Origin: Carposina sasakii
Lineage: Eukaryota; Arthropoda; Insecta; Lepidoptera; Carposinidae
Assembly (NCBI GenBank): GCA_014607495.2
Contig: CP053150.1
Location: 15,024,495 to 15,088,494, forward strand
Direction: 5' to 3'
Length of the DNA: 64,000 nt
Position 1 is the first letter of the stretch; every line of letters starts with the position of its first letter. The translations under genes and the position numbers were made by a program. The notes beneath the pieces were generated by a model that did not search any database, was not told the origin of the DNA, and saw only the letters and a program-made list of their open reading frames with translations. This document shows positions 46,010 through 59,500 of the stretch, piece by piece.

Positions 46010-46901
46010 AGGCTACGGCTGGCCGTCAGCGTGCTAACTATGGGACGTCCGCGAGGTGCAAGAGTGCAAGTTCGCAGTCCGTGCGCTGGCGGCGAGGTGC
46101 AAGGTTGCCGTCACCGCGAATACCATTTTTATAAATGGGCGATTCGGGTGGAGTCGAAGGGTGTTGTCCTAACATTTTTTGTATGCGCTGAAACAGAAAA
46201 TGCCGTCATACACATAGTAACTAGCGCCATCGTCCATCGGAACTAAACGGTGTAACGCACTCTAGGCGTGCTGTAAAGACCACAGAACACTATATACGTA
46301 AAGACGCGGTCCACTCGCTTGAAGCGCGTGGACTACCCTACGCTACGACTGAGCTAGCTGGATGGTAGCGGAAGGGCGCGCGCTGGCAGCTCGCCGTTTG
46401 GCTTGTTCATATTGATATTATAACATGTATTATATATATGTAAGTATAGGTAATTGTTGGTTTGGAGTCGTGCCGGTACAGTGTGCCACTATCTTAAGAC
46501 TGTTCGCAAACATTTCGGTGTGGCAAGTAAATTTAATGGAGCAGCAAACACTTGCCATTTTGCACCCAAATGAAGCAGATTTTGCTAGATACCTACATAC
46601 CATCCTGTAAATAAGCAAACTAAACGTAGCTACATAGTAATTTTCGTTTCCCTACCTACACTTCACAATATCATAATCAGTATTTTAAATTTATACAATT
46701 CGAGTTATAAATTATTTATTTATTATTTATTAATAATATCAATAACATTTTCACATTACAAATTATTGTATAACACTCAAAATATACCTAAAACTTGAGA
46801 AATTATTAACGTTTAGTATGTCCGGTAGATATATTTTTAATTATAAAAATCTCCTGAAACTGCTTGTAAACTTATACTCGTACCAAGAATTTAAGATAAC
46901 A
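46010..46901. other. Intergenic region between ZAD and SDR genes
   Basis: The GC-richer half (46,010-46,400) and the AT-rich half show no supported exon; TTATT clusters near 46,717-46,735 could serve as poly(A) signals for the SDR gene (minus strand). Confidence 0.35.
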
Positions 46902-49900
46902 TTAACAGAAACAAAACCACCCTCTATGGCCAAAGTTGAAGAAGTCAGAGAAAATGATCCTTATATTATAGGGCAGTAGGTTGTGGATGTCCACCAGATA
47001 CTTCATAAACGACGGGATGATTATTGTCCTCTTATCTTTTCGAATTCCTGAAAGAAATATCATATTTTACCATGGTAACCTTGTAGCTGTCTGTGATCAC
47101 GACTTGTCAGATTCGGAAGTCTGTGAGATAAGGGTGTACCGTAGGTTTCAGTGGGAAGTAAATGAATAGAGCTGGGCGGAGTGGAACAGAGAGGACATTG
47201 ACCAATTTCAAGCATTACGTAAACCATTCATGTGTTCTATCAGCTCAAAAAGTCGATAGTTCTAAAATATTCCATGGTGGAGTCCTACTCGCTTCCGGTG
47301 CGCTTTACCGAACCAATCTAACTTTTACGAAGTACGTAAAACTTGCGTAATTTGATACCTTCTATAATAATCTGAGCCGCCTCTTTAGTGTTAAGCTCCG
47401 AAAACCAGGAGGTGAACCGGTGCGACGCTGGTGGGTGCATACCGTTGTTAAAAGAGGTTAGGTACACCGACGTGGTCCGAATGTTCTTCGTCCACGTGTC
47501 TAGGCGTAACTCTTCGGTCATTGAGTCCATGAGACCTGGAAATAGTATTGTTTCCATATTAGAAGCAAGATCCGTAGATGAATAAAAATCACCGACATAG
47601 CCCAACAGTGCACGCTGAAGTGACAACTGGCAAGGCACATAAGTCGAAGAACTGATGGTCGATGGGATAAGATGACAAGATAAACAGACGACCTAGACAG
47701 GATCGCGGGTATCTGCTGAACCGGTTACAGTTTCAACAGTGGACTTAATTGTTACTAATTTGTCACTAGTAAGATTCGCAGTCTCGTTGGCCAGTCAGCA
47801 AGATGTCCAGTAGACAAGGAGTAGGAAGGAGGTCTTAGATTTACCTTTTAAGCCAAATTTCGAAGCACAGTAAGGAATCATATCAGCACTAGGGATCAGT
47901 GCTGCACTGGAATTGATCGCCACTATGTGACCATGTCGCCTTTCAATCATGTGCGGCAGAAACGCTTGGATTACCTGCAAGAAACCATAATTATATCGAC
48001 TAGCCCATATTTCTAAACAGGAGTGCTGATTGGGCAGGCTTAGATATAACTCATTTTTCTCAATTATAATGAATGAATGAATAGGTAAATCTTCTTAATA
48101 ATTCGGAAAAATTAAGTCATGATTGACAATTATTACAAATATTCTGAGGTGAACCTACCTACAGTTATAGACAGATGGTGTTCTAAGGAGATATAATATC
48201 CTGTCTGAAATCTTGGTGTAAATATACAGGATGATTTTTGGTCGTCAACGTTCCCGAAAACTACGGAATCTCCTCATCAACACGATCATTTTTCTCCATG
48301 AAAGATTACCTGGGAAGTGTCTGGTTCCCAAGATATTAGGGTCCAAAGTTGAAATACCTAGACTGCGTTTTAGACGCGCGTAGCAAGATTTTTTTCAAAA
48401 AATAATTAATATTTGTCTATGATAAAACTAGCATAAACACTGGACGCTATAAATTTTTCCCGATTAAGTTTTTTTTTTAATTAAAAAAAATTAGATATTT
48501 TCCCAGCATTTTTTTACCATAAACTTACTTTATTTGATGTATGGAGAACGTGCCCTTCGTTAAGGGTGGCAACGAAAAAACACCTGTATAGCTCTTCTAT
48601 ATCGAAGGTACATCTTCAGCTATGATCTTAAACTTGCCTATATAGGTAAATAATCTCACGTCTATAACCCATAGGGAGACTATAGATCTTCATTTAGCAC
48701 TTTCCACACAAACCTCTTTCGCCAGTCTTCAAGATTACCTACCCAAAAGTGTGCAAGTAGGTTGATCTCGACGATTTTCGCAACAGCTTCAGGGCAAATG
48801 TGGCTTATAGGTGCGACGGTCAGCGAGCCAGCGTTGCTGACCACTATCGACACGTCCGATAGTTGGCGCTGCATCCTCGTCGCCAGTGAAGCCACTTGGT
48901 CTTTTGAGGTTATGTCTAACGAAAATCCAATGCACTGAAAGTGATAGAATGGAGATAAACGTGACGGATCATTGGTCCTTGTACTTATATCCATACATAC
49001 ATAACGCGCTATCAAAAGACGCTGCTTTTAAGCAACAAATAAAATAATTTATATTCAACGTATTTTATGTGATATTCCACCAATAAAATATATCAGCTGC
49101 ATCTCCTTCCGTGTTTGTCGTAGGAGTCAACTAAAGAAGTTGGGCACTTTCTCGGACGATAATCTAGCGACATGTCTCCTTGCTATGACGAACGTGACTG
49201 TGGGTTCTCCTTGATGATCCTGGAGTGCTGGCTATCCCATTTTGATAACACAGCTGTGTGTTGTATGTGCAACAACGAATATAAATGAAAGATAGTCTAA
49301 CCTCTCCCTCTTTCTTTCGTATTTCTTCCACTACTGCGTTAGTGCGTCTCTGATCGCTATCCCAGCACACGACTGTGGCTCCGAGATCAGCAAACTGTAC
49401 TGCTAGCTCTCGACCCAAACCATGGCCGGCTCCTGTTACCTGTGCAATACATAGGTAGAAAAGTTATTTTGCTTACAGGGTTATTTTGAGGAAGCGGACA
49501 AACAACGTACGTGAAGGAGGAGGCTGTGCGTCGTCGAAAATTAGACTGACGCATCTTCCAAACATTAATATAGGTAGGCACATGAGTTTAGTATATCATA
49601 CTCAACTATTGTGCAGGTTACATTTTTCCAGGGCCGGATTTAGGGGAGGGCAACCGGGGCGAAAGCCCCAGGGCCTCCACAAACGGGGGGCCCCACAATA
49701 GAGATTTCGGAAAAAAATATTTCAAATTCCAACTAGTAAACATCTTTTCCTTTGATATTTTTTTTGATCTTTTATCTTTACTTACAGTACTTTGTACATA
49801 CATGATTATATTATTCTGTATTTAAATTAATTAAATAATTTGGGGCAAGGGGGCCTCCCGCTCCTTTGTTGCCCCGAGGCCTCCGGACCTCTAAATACGG

Positions 49901-50274
49901 CCCTGCATTTTTCTCCTTTTGTAAGGTTTTTAAATCTATAGAAAAATACACCAATCTGAGCTTAGATAAAACTGTGCACAAGGTAGCTTAACGGTTATGG
50001 ATAACCAGTTGCTCTCTATCTCCTAATTGTAACTCACCAAGACAGTCTCACCGTGCAAACTCTTCATCGCAGGCGGGAGAAGTATCTTTATAACTGCTTT
50101 AATACAGGCAGAACAGAGCTTGACTACCAATACAACAGTGTCTAATGCCCATAGAGGAACAGCAGCTAACCCTCGACTTCCCCACCATGGCAGTAGGTAG
50201 ACCTCCTGCACGGCCCTGAATTTCCTCGCTGTGACGCCCACAACGCGCACAAATATGTTATTACTCCTACTCAT
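46902..50274 (-). CDS. Short-chain dehydrogenase/reductase, SDR16C-like (epidermal retinol dehydrogenase/17-beta-HSD11 type)
   Basis: Exons in order: 50038-50274, 49302-49439, 48743-48934, 47845-47974, 47359-47535, 46902-47047. All have GT/AG ends and matching phases, giving 339 residues. Family members oxidise or reduce retinoids, steroids or lipids with NAD(P)(H), on ER or lipid-droplet membranes. A hydrophobic N-terminal anchor lies at about 35-68. The Rossmann motif is TGAGHGLG (81-88), NAG is at 159-161, the active site has Ser211 (INSSA) and Tyr224-x3-Lys228 (YCASK), and the last exon is hydrophobic (IIIPSFMKYLVDIHNLLPYN). The start is the ATG at 50274; the upstream in-frame codon is GTG. 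It is head to head with ARMC3. The precise substrate cannot be read from sequence. Confidence 0.92.
48222..48592. repeat. Foldback MITE relative in SDR intron
   Basis: ACAGGATGATTTTTGGTCGT at the left, with CACGATCATTTTTCTCC and TTCCCAAGATATTAGGGTCC shared with 21,631-22,017; the right end runs ACGAAAAAACACCTGTATAG. A partial inverse copy is at 63,855-63,950. Confidence 0.6.
49629..49905. repeat. MITE-like element in SDR intron 1
   Basis: Ends AGGGCCGGATTTAGGGG and CCTCTAAATACGGCCCTG are inverted; about 277 bp, GC-rich ends and AT-rich core. Confidence 0.7.
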
Positions 50275-50551
50275 AAAGATATTCACAAAATAAACCTATT
50301 CATAATCAAAAAACTTGTATCACAAAAATATGCACACGTCAATTAGGACAGCTGTAAAATGTCACATGTAATTAATGTTACGATTTTCCTTCTTAAATTA
50401 GGTAGAAACTCTTTAGAGTATCATACAAAAAAGTTTTTCTTTGACTTATTTGACGGTTTGTGTCAGAAAATATAAACAAACATCTCGTGATTCGCGGAAT
50501 AAAACAATTTATAGAATTTATCTTTAAAAAGGAAACTCACAGGTGCTTAAA
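50275..50551. promoter_or_regulatory. Short divergent intergenic region, SDR and ARMC3
   Basis: Only 277 bases separate the two start codons, so the promoters of both genes and their 5' untranslated regions must fit here or overlap. No TATA box is convincing on either strand. Confidence 0.5.
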
Positions 50552-53500
50552 ATGGCCAAACCGCTACAGAAGGAACGAGAGAACCGCTCCGCTGAGAAGA
50601 GGGATACGACCTTCCATGGCTATACCATTACTCCCGAAACTGCTCACACTTCAGTGCTTCTTTTGGAGTCGCAAGAGCCTGAGATACTATGCCAGGTATG
50701 TAGGAAGCTGTACTTACATGGAAGATTACATTACTTTACTTTACATTTTATAAGAGGGTAGGTATGAGGGTTGCATTTAGTGCAAGTGCCATTGGTATGA
50801 TAGATGCAAACTCTATTATTTACAATCTAAATTGGGTATCTTATCTAATACCTCTAACAAAACTGCACCAAAATTTTTGTTCGGTAGACTCTACGGGCAA
50901 TCACAAAGTTCTGTGCCCAAGACATGCAGAACAGAATGGTTTTATTTGACTTGGACGCTATCAAATACATCTTGCCGCACGTGGAACATTCCGAGCTGAA
51001 CATAAAGAGATTCGCTCTGAAGGCGCTGAGCCAGATGTGTCAAATACCTAAGGCTCCAGAGCTTGTACTTGAGAATTCGCAGAATTTGAGAAAAATCGCT
51101 TTTATGTTAGTAAAGGTAAGATGCTGGACCTATCAAATGAATTGATTAGCTAAAATGGTAATTTTTACAGTATATTCTGTATTTATAACTGACTCGATGG
51201 TAGCTAGTTCAGGCTAGAAACTTCCGGAGACTTAAAATATAAATGTCAATTTGTATATTTAGATTGAAGACATTTATATTCTGGAGTTCGCTTCACTGGT
51301 CTTGGCAGAGTTGACCAGAGAACCTTTGGGTTGTGAACAACTTGTCTCTGCCAATATTCTCAGCAGCTTGTTCAAACGAATGAAAGACAGTCCTGACCCT
51401 GACGTCCAGAAGAACTGTTTGCAGGTATAACTTAATAAATTTTGCCCGTAGTCATTTTTATAAGTAGGCATATAAAAATGATATTATAAAGGTGGGTATA
51501 TAAATTGGAAAGAAAATTTATCATGGATCAATGATATCCTATCGTTTGAAATCCGAAATCATGAGTAAATCCTTGAAGAACTTAGTTGTAATTAGCCTCT
51601 TAAATTTGCAGACCTTGAGTAACCTTCTCGATGATCCTATTTGCGCTTCAGAAGTAACTAAGAACCAGCAGTTTAGCTGGCCATCTTTGCTAGCTCTCAT
51701 GCAGAGTAAATACATAGCCATTCAGAATGCTGCATTAAGGACAGTGGACCAACTGATCGTCCGGTACAAAGACGAAGTTGTCCAGAGGACGTTCAAAGCA
51801 TCTACTGGTATTTTGGATCTCTGTGATATTTTGGAGGTGAGCTTTGAAAAGATGACTGCATTAATAATTATGTTGTTTTATTTTAAGTTAGTTTTGCTTT
51901 GGTGAAAAGCTCTTATACCTAAAGAAAATTACTGAAAAGCCAACCGATAACGACGATGTGTGAGGCGATAAGTTTACTCGACTTACGAAGTTGCTTTTTT
52001 CTAAGATTACTTGCTCTTGTTTTTACATGGCGCAAAATCTATAGATGATGTTTTAAAATTTGTCTACGTTCTATATAATAATTCGCTTCATATCTTTCCC
52101 AGTCATACGAGTTTCGAGATGTCCACACTCAAGTGCTCGGTGTTCTTCGTAACTATGTAGAGACAGAAGACAATGCGCACTATTTTTACCAAACCGGATC
52201 CATTCTGAGGTTGATAGCATACTTGGAGATGGCTTTGCCTGCGATGAAGCCACACTGTCTTGCCGTTCTTACCAAAATGTCCTTCACGGCAAACGGGAGA
52301 GATGTAAGTCGAGGGTCACATTTTGAATTTTGGAAGGTTGGGTTTCACGCAGATTTGAAGTTGAACCTGGGATTCAGTTTTAATATTCTTTTGTAATTGT
52401 ATTGTAGGCGCTCTTCCAAACAGGTACAGATTTGGTATTTTGCCAGCAACTTTTGAGTTCCACGGTAGAGCTACTGGCTGATGCTGCTATGGGTGTTGCC
52501 AACATGACAAAGTTACTGCCTTCGGCTGTACGAATGTCAGATACGAATATCATTGAAGTGCTTTGTGGTGAGTATAAACTAACTATTTATGAGTAGGGAA
52601 TCGGTAACTTGTGTTTGACGTGCAACTTGTTATACCTACATTATTATAATAAAGGACTAGACTTTTGTTTCCGCATACACCCTTATTTAGATCAAACTCT
52701 GTAACATTTTCCATTGATTTAGATTGTTGTTATGAATAGGCTCATCTCTTGCCACGTTCAGTGGTTGTATAATTTTCACACTCCACCGACCTCTTTGTTA
52801 AATAATTATTCAATACATGATGAGATGATGAATACATGGGTTTGTAATTTTAGCCTTCTAGTAAAAGTGCATTTGCCTTTATATTCAGGTATCCTGGCAG
52901 ACGATGGCACTGTTTGGTTTTACATTCGCATGAATGCGCTCCGAGCGTTGGGTGAACTCTGTAGAATCATTCCGAAAGCGGCTTTTGCTGCTGTGGAGAA
53001 CAAGACTTTCGGAGCTCTGAGAAGCATCAATAAAAAGTGTAAGATTTCGTCACCTAGCACTGAAATTTATTCTCCTTTGCTGAACCCACTTTTTTTGGAC
53101 TATGTTGGTTAAGTGCCGTTACCCGCAAGTCATGAGCATAGTTAGGTGGGTTCTGATTGCTTTATACCTATCTAACCCAACGAAGCTAAATGAAGAAAGG
53201 ATTTTCCCAAACGTTAGATAGTCTATCTGAAGAATAAAGTTGATGCTGTCTCTATCATGATCAAATTCTAGAGGAAGACAGTATCAACTTTATCTGACGG
53301 TTAGAAAAAACGGCTCTTAATAGGATAGCGTAGCATTAAGCCACCCATTTGATTTTTTATTCTCAGAATGCCATAGTAATAACTATAGGTAGGTACCAGA
53401 TATTGTAGCAGAATAACGATCACATGCAGACAAAGACAACCCGATAGAGGCGCAGCGCTTGGCCGTGCAGTGCTATATCAACCTGCTCAACTACGAGGTG

Positions 53501-56500
53501 TGTCAGAAGATTATGCTCAACGCGGACTTTATGCAGGAACTGCTCAATATTATGCAGGTCAGACCTTGGTCAAGCCTTATACCTGGACTCTATGGAGTAC
53601 CTACTTAGGCTGCTTGTTGACGTGAACGGACAATGGACAGTGTTTTTGACAGATTCACGGTGGTCTATGGCGTAGTACTATGAGGGTTTGTACACGCAGC
53701 TGACAACGGACCGCCAGACTTTGGCTCATGTGCCCCATACACCACAGTAAATCCGTCAACGGTCCGTTGTCCGTTCACGTTTACAAACGCTCTTACTCGT
53801 ATCTATATCGACACGGGAAAATCAAATACCCCTATCTTACACAGACCTAAATTTGAGATTTATTAGAAGGAGTATTTGCTTCTTCCCCGTCGATATGTAG
53901 GTATTACAAATTTTTGTGGTTGGGTTAAAGCTATACAGGCTGTATATCTAGACTGTTACAAAAATATTATGTTAAGTGAAATGTTACACACTACATAACC
54001 TACCCATTTGTAGACCGGAAAATAGCTATAGTAAATAGGTACCAGGTACAGGTAACAGGTCCTGTTTTGTGGATAGGTTTTTCATAGTGGGCTATTTTCA
54101 AAGCATTTCTCCTACCGTACGTAACTTTGTTTATACCGTACCTACCGTTTATTGAGAGAAATGCTTGCATAGGCCAATGTAGGTAGGTGCCAAAACTTCT
54201 AATGACATGAGTCGGCAGATCCGAGGGTCCGCGGAGGGTGTAGGGCCCGGTGGTGGGCGAACCCTGGAAATTTGAACTTTCGAATAGTGACGCCTGATAC
54301 TATCAAAAAGTTCTAATGACAGTCCAACTGGGCTTAAAATTCCAAAGTAATATAGTGTCGGCCCACCCATACGGCGAACGGAGCAGTCGCTCCAGGCGCC
54401 AAACCCTAGAGGGCGCCTAAATCCGGTGTCCGGGAGTATGATTTTAGAAGTTATCGATATTCTATTACTTCTGAAATGGATCTCGCTCCATTCTAAAATT
54501 TACTTCGGACGGGCGCTGAGCCTCATATCTATTATCCGGTTCAGCAATGACATTCTATTTACATGTCATTTCCTCCTGCAGCGAACAGATGTGAACCTGA
54601 AGATAATGACGTGCACCGTGATGACCGGTCTCATGATCCATGATATCGCTAAGGATCTCTTCACCCAACGCAACGGAGAGGAGGTAGTCTTTTCATGTTC
54701 AGAAACGATGAGGCAATGAAAATATATAACTGATATGATAACATAGGGAACGTCACGTTTTGCCCCTTGCCTATTTACGAGTACGTAGGTAGGTATTTGG
54801 ATGGCCAAAGCATTTGTTTCCGTAGGTAGCCAAATAAAAAAACCATACTATGAGCAAAACCCCCCTGTGGCAGTAGCCTTCTGACGTGCCCTGGGGGAGG
54901 CCTACGTCCAGCAGTGGACTGCAATAGGCTGAAGAAGAAGAAGAATATATTATATTATATTATGAACTATATGTATATTGATGAAGATAAAATATGAGAA
55001 GATATTCAAATTCTACATTAAAATTCCACATGACCTTTACGTAGGTAGTCTCAATATAAACTTATCCTATCCACTCTTATATTCCATCTTAAATCGGCCC
55101 TACCTGCGCAGGTGATATCAAACAACCTGCAATATGAGCACGTTGGACTGCGCACGGCATTATGCACGCTGGTAGCTGCCAGTGTGACTGAGGAGGGCGC
55201 CGACCATTACCTGCGACTGGGCACTGTGCACTAGTATGATACCGTCTTTATATGTACATCTACTAGAATTAATAACTCCAATGCTCGATTTCGGAACTAA
55301 ATTTTTCATATCTAGCGACACAGATAACGTACTTAGTCATGCACGGGGCCGGCCCGCCCATACGGCGAACGGAGCAGTCGCTCCAGGCGCCAAATCCTAG
55401 AGGGCGCCTAGGTATATGTATATGTTACTAGCTGACCCGGCAAACGTTGTTTTGCCATGTAAAAGGGGTTGATCCTAGAGGGGTGAAAATTCATGGTTGT
55501 ATGTATTTTTGTATGCTGTATCATGAAAAAATAAAAACAAAAAATTTTGTCAAAAAAATATATTAAAAAATTTAGGGGTGGACCACCCTTAACATTTAGG
55601 GGGATGAAAAATAGATGTTGTCCGATTCTCCACCCTAACTGATATGCATGCTAAGATTTACGAAAATCGGTCGAGCCGTTTCGGAGGAGTTTTAACTTCT
55701 AACACCGTGACACGAGAATTTTATATATTAGAAGATTAGGAGCAAACAGGAGAGGCGCCATAATTGGACCTCGCTCCATTCTAAAATTTACTTCGGGCCG
55801 GCGTTGGCCATGCACATAGTAAGCGTCATTGGAATTATTTGGTGAAACGCAATTTGGGTACTATGTGGTGATGCAGGGTTTCACTACATTCATCTGTAAC
55901 ATTATAGTCTATGATATTGTCTATGCTAAAAAAGAAAAATAAATCAGATTCATCTCGACCATGAAGCCTTTCTTTTAACCGCTCTGCCAATCCTGAAATA
56001 CATGAAAATATCCTGAAGCAAGTGCTTGCCCACACAAGCACACATGGTGTCAGAAGTAAAAATGAAGAAATGAAATAAAAATCTCAAGAAAATGACCGAA
56101 AAAACCCAAAATATCATCCTCGCCAATAGTCTCAAACCGCTGTGTCTAACTTCAAATGCAAATGGCGACAGCAGTGACTGCGCAAATTCCGAAAAATGGA
56201 AAAGATGGAAGCAAAAGTTCGAAATATTCGCAGAGGCTAACGACCTAGACAAGATACCAGACAAAAAACAAGTCGCAATATTCTTAAATGCCATAGGTGA
56301 CGAAGGATTAGAAATATTCGACTCATTCCACGTGGACAGAACAAAAGAGACTTTGGAAACCATTTTTGAAAAATTCGATAGTAAATTCAACGCTTGCAAA
56401 AACATCACGGTGGAAAGACACAACTTCTTTACACGTCATCAGAAGAAAGAAGAAACTTTAGACGAATATGTAACTTCACTCAACAATTTATCAGCCAGCT

Positions 56501-59500
56501 GTAACTTTCAAAATTTAAAAGAAGAATTGGTAAAAGACATGTTTATAATTGGTATACAGAACGGACACATCAAAGAAAGACTCCTACAAAATGATAAATT
56601 AACAGATATCAACCAAGCTGTACAAATAGCGAAGACCATGGAACTGTCAAATTCAAGATCTAAGAAACTGGGGCAAGATGACAATGATAAACACCAAGTC
56701 CAAGTAGTGTCAAAGTATAATAACTATACTCCAAAGAAACACACTCCACGACGGTCACATAGAAGTCCATTCAAAAGTCCAAGTCGAAGCAGAAGCAAAA
56801 CTTTTTCAGATAATTTCAGGGCGACGTCAAACAATTATTCCAAAGTCAACAATAAAACAACTTGCAGAAGATGTGGTCAAGTTCACAGATTCAAATGTCC
56901 AGCCGAGGGGAAAATATGTACAAATTGCAAGAAGCCGAACCACTTTGCTCAATACTGCTATTTTAAAAAGAAAAACGTAAGTCTAGTCCATTCAATAAAC
57001 AATAATCAACACCATAGTGATACCAGCTCGTCAAGTTTTGTAATAAATTCATTACAGAAAGATAATAAGTCGTGCAGAAATAATTGGAATATAAAATTGA
57101 AATGTTATAATAAATTATTAAATTGTAAAATTGACACAGGTGCCGACATAAATGTAATAGCTTTAAAAACAATTAAATATTTAGAAACTGAAAATCATAT
57201 AAGAATTCCTATTGTAAAATCAAATAATAAAATTTATACTTTTTCAGGAGACTTGATAGATAATTTAGGTAGTGTATTCCTAACCTGTACTTTTGAAAAT
57301 GGAAAACAGGCAAACATTCAGTTCATTGTCGTCAGGTGTGAGTGTTCGACTATTCTTGGTTGGAAAACATGTGAAGACTGTGGTATTGTAAAAAGACTAT
57401 TTGAATTAACAATAAACAAAGGACAAAGGTCAGTGCAATCACTTTTAGATGAATATTCAGACACATTTGAGGGATTAGGCTGTTTACCGTATAAAGCTCA
57501 TTTACAACTAGATACTAGCGTTACACCAAAGATTTGTCCAGTGCGTAGAATTCCATATACACTTCAGCCAAAACTTAAAGTAGAATTAGATAGAATGGAA
57601 AAATTAAATGTCACTGAAAAGGTTACTAAACCTACAGATTGGGTAAATGCTATTGTTCCCATAGAAAAACCCAATGGTCAACTTCGTGTATGTCTTGATC
57701 CCAGAAACCTGAATAAAGCTATAAAAAGACCTCATTTTCCTTATCCAACATTAGATGACCTACGTTCAAACGTAGCTGGTGCAGCTGTATTTTCTAAGCT
57801 AGATGCTAATTCTGGTTACTGGATGATTCAACTTGATGAGGAGAGTAGTAATCTCTGTACTTTTAATACCCAATTTGGCAGATATAAATTTCTTAGACTT
57901 CCTTATGGGATAAACTCTAGTGGTGAAATATTTCACAAGGAAATGTCAGATTTATTTGGTGATCTACCTGGTGTACTAATATTTGTCGATGATATACTAG
58001 TCTTTGGGTCAAATCAAACTGAACACAATGAGAGGTTAGAAAATGTTTTCAAACGAGCTAAACAAGTCAATTTAAAGTTCAATAAGTCGAAGTGTCTTTT
58101 CAATAAACAAGAAATAACATATGTGGGTCATATTTTCAACAAAAAAGGTATTTCCGCTGATTCTTCAAAAGTAGAAGCAATAATTAAATTGCCAAGACCA
58201 GTAAATGTAAAGGATTTACAACGTTATTTGGGTATGGTGAATTACCTAGGTTCCTATATTCCTAATTTAGCTCATGAAACTAGTCTACTTAGAGATCTTC
58301 TTAAAAAACAAAATGTGTGGCAATGGACACAGGATCATGAGAAGCAATTCAATAGATTAAAAGTTCTCATTAGTCAATCGCCTGTCTTGGTGCATTATGA
58401 TGTAAACAAACCAATTAGATTGTCAGTAGATGCTTCAAAGAGCGCTGTAGGTGCAGTTATTTTTCATGGTAAAAACCCAATAGCTTATTCATCAAAATCT
58501 TTAACAAATTCCCAAGAAAATTATGCACAGATAGAAAAAGAATTGTTTGCAATTTTATTCGGTTGTAAAAAATTTCATCAATATATTTATGGAAAAACTA
58601 TACAAGTAGAAACAGACCATTTACCTCTAGTCACATTATTTAAGAAACCTCTGTCAGATGTTCCGGCTCGACTCCAGAGAATGATGATAACATTACAGGC
58701 ATATGATCTTATAGTTTCATACACAAAAGGCTCAGAAATGTATGTTTCTGACACACTGTCAAGAGCGCCAATATCAAATACAACTATAGAAAAATTTGAT
58801 TTAAATGAGTTAGATAGTGATATTGTTTGTCAAGTAAATTTATTAACTTCCAATTTGGCAATAACTCAAAACAGATTACAGAAAATTAAAAATCAAACTT
58901 TGTCAGATGTAGTCATGCAAAAAATAAAGGAATATTACCTAATAGGATGGCCAAATAGTAAAACACAATGTGATCCTATAACATTACCATTTTGGAATAT
59001 TCGAGATGAAATTCATATAATTAATGATATCATTTTTAAAGGTCAGTCTGTCATTATTCCTAAGTCAATGCGTTCAGAAATATTAAATATTTTACATGAA
59101 GGTCATATGGGCATTGAAAAAACAAAAAACCTTGCAAGAGGATTAGTTTTTTGGCCTAACATATATCATGATATTGAAATGAAGGTACGTCAATGTGAAA
59201 CTTGTATGATTTATAGTTCAAATAAAACAAAAGAAACTTTATTACCACATAAACAACCACAATTACCTTGGCAAAGAGTAGCTACAGACTTATTTGATTA
59301 TAAAAATAAAAAATACTTATTGATTGTTGACTATTATTCAAATTACATAGAAACAATACAATTATACTCAGATCACAGAAGTCAAACTATAATAAATCAC
59401 ATGAAGTCTATTTTTTCACGTCATGGAATCCCTATGCAGCTAGTCAGTGATGGGGGTCCTCCTTACAATTCCCAAGAGTTCCACAAATTTATGTCCAACT

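Noticed and set aside
45877..46246. Plus-strand frames with VCVCVC starts
   Set aside because: Created by a TG repeat inside a MITE.
47318..47638. Single 106-codon frame as a separate gene
   Set aside because: Only 47359-47535 is coding, as exon 5 of the SDR gene; the rest is intron on both sides.
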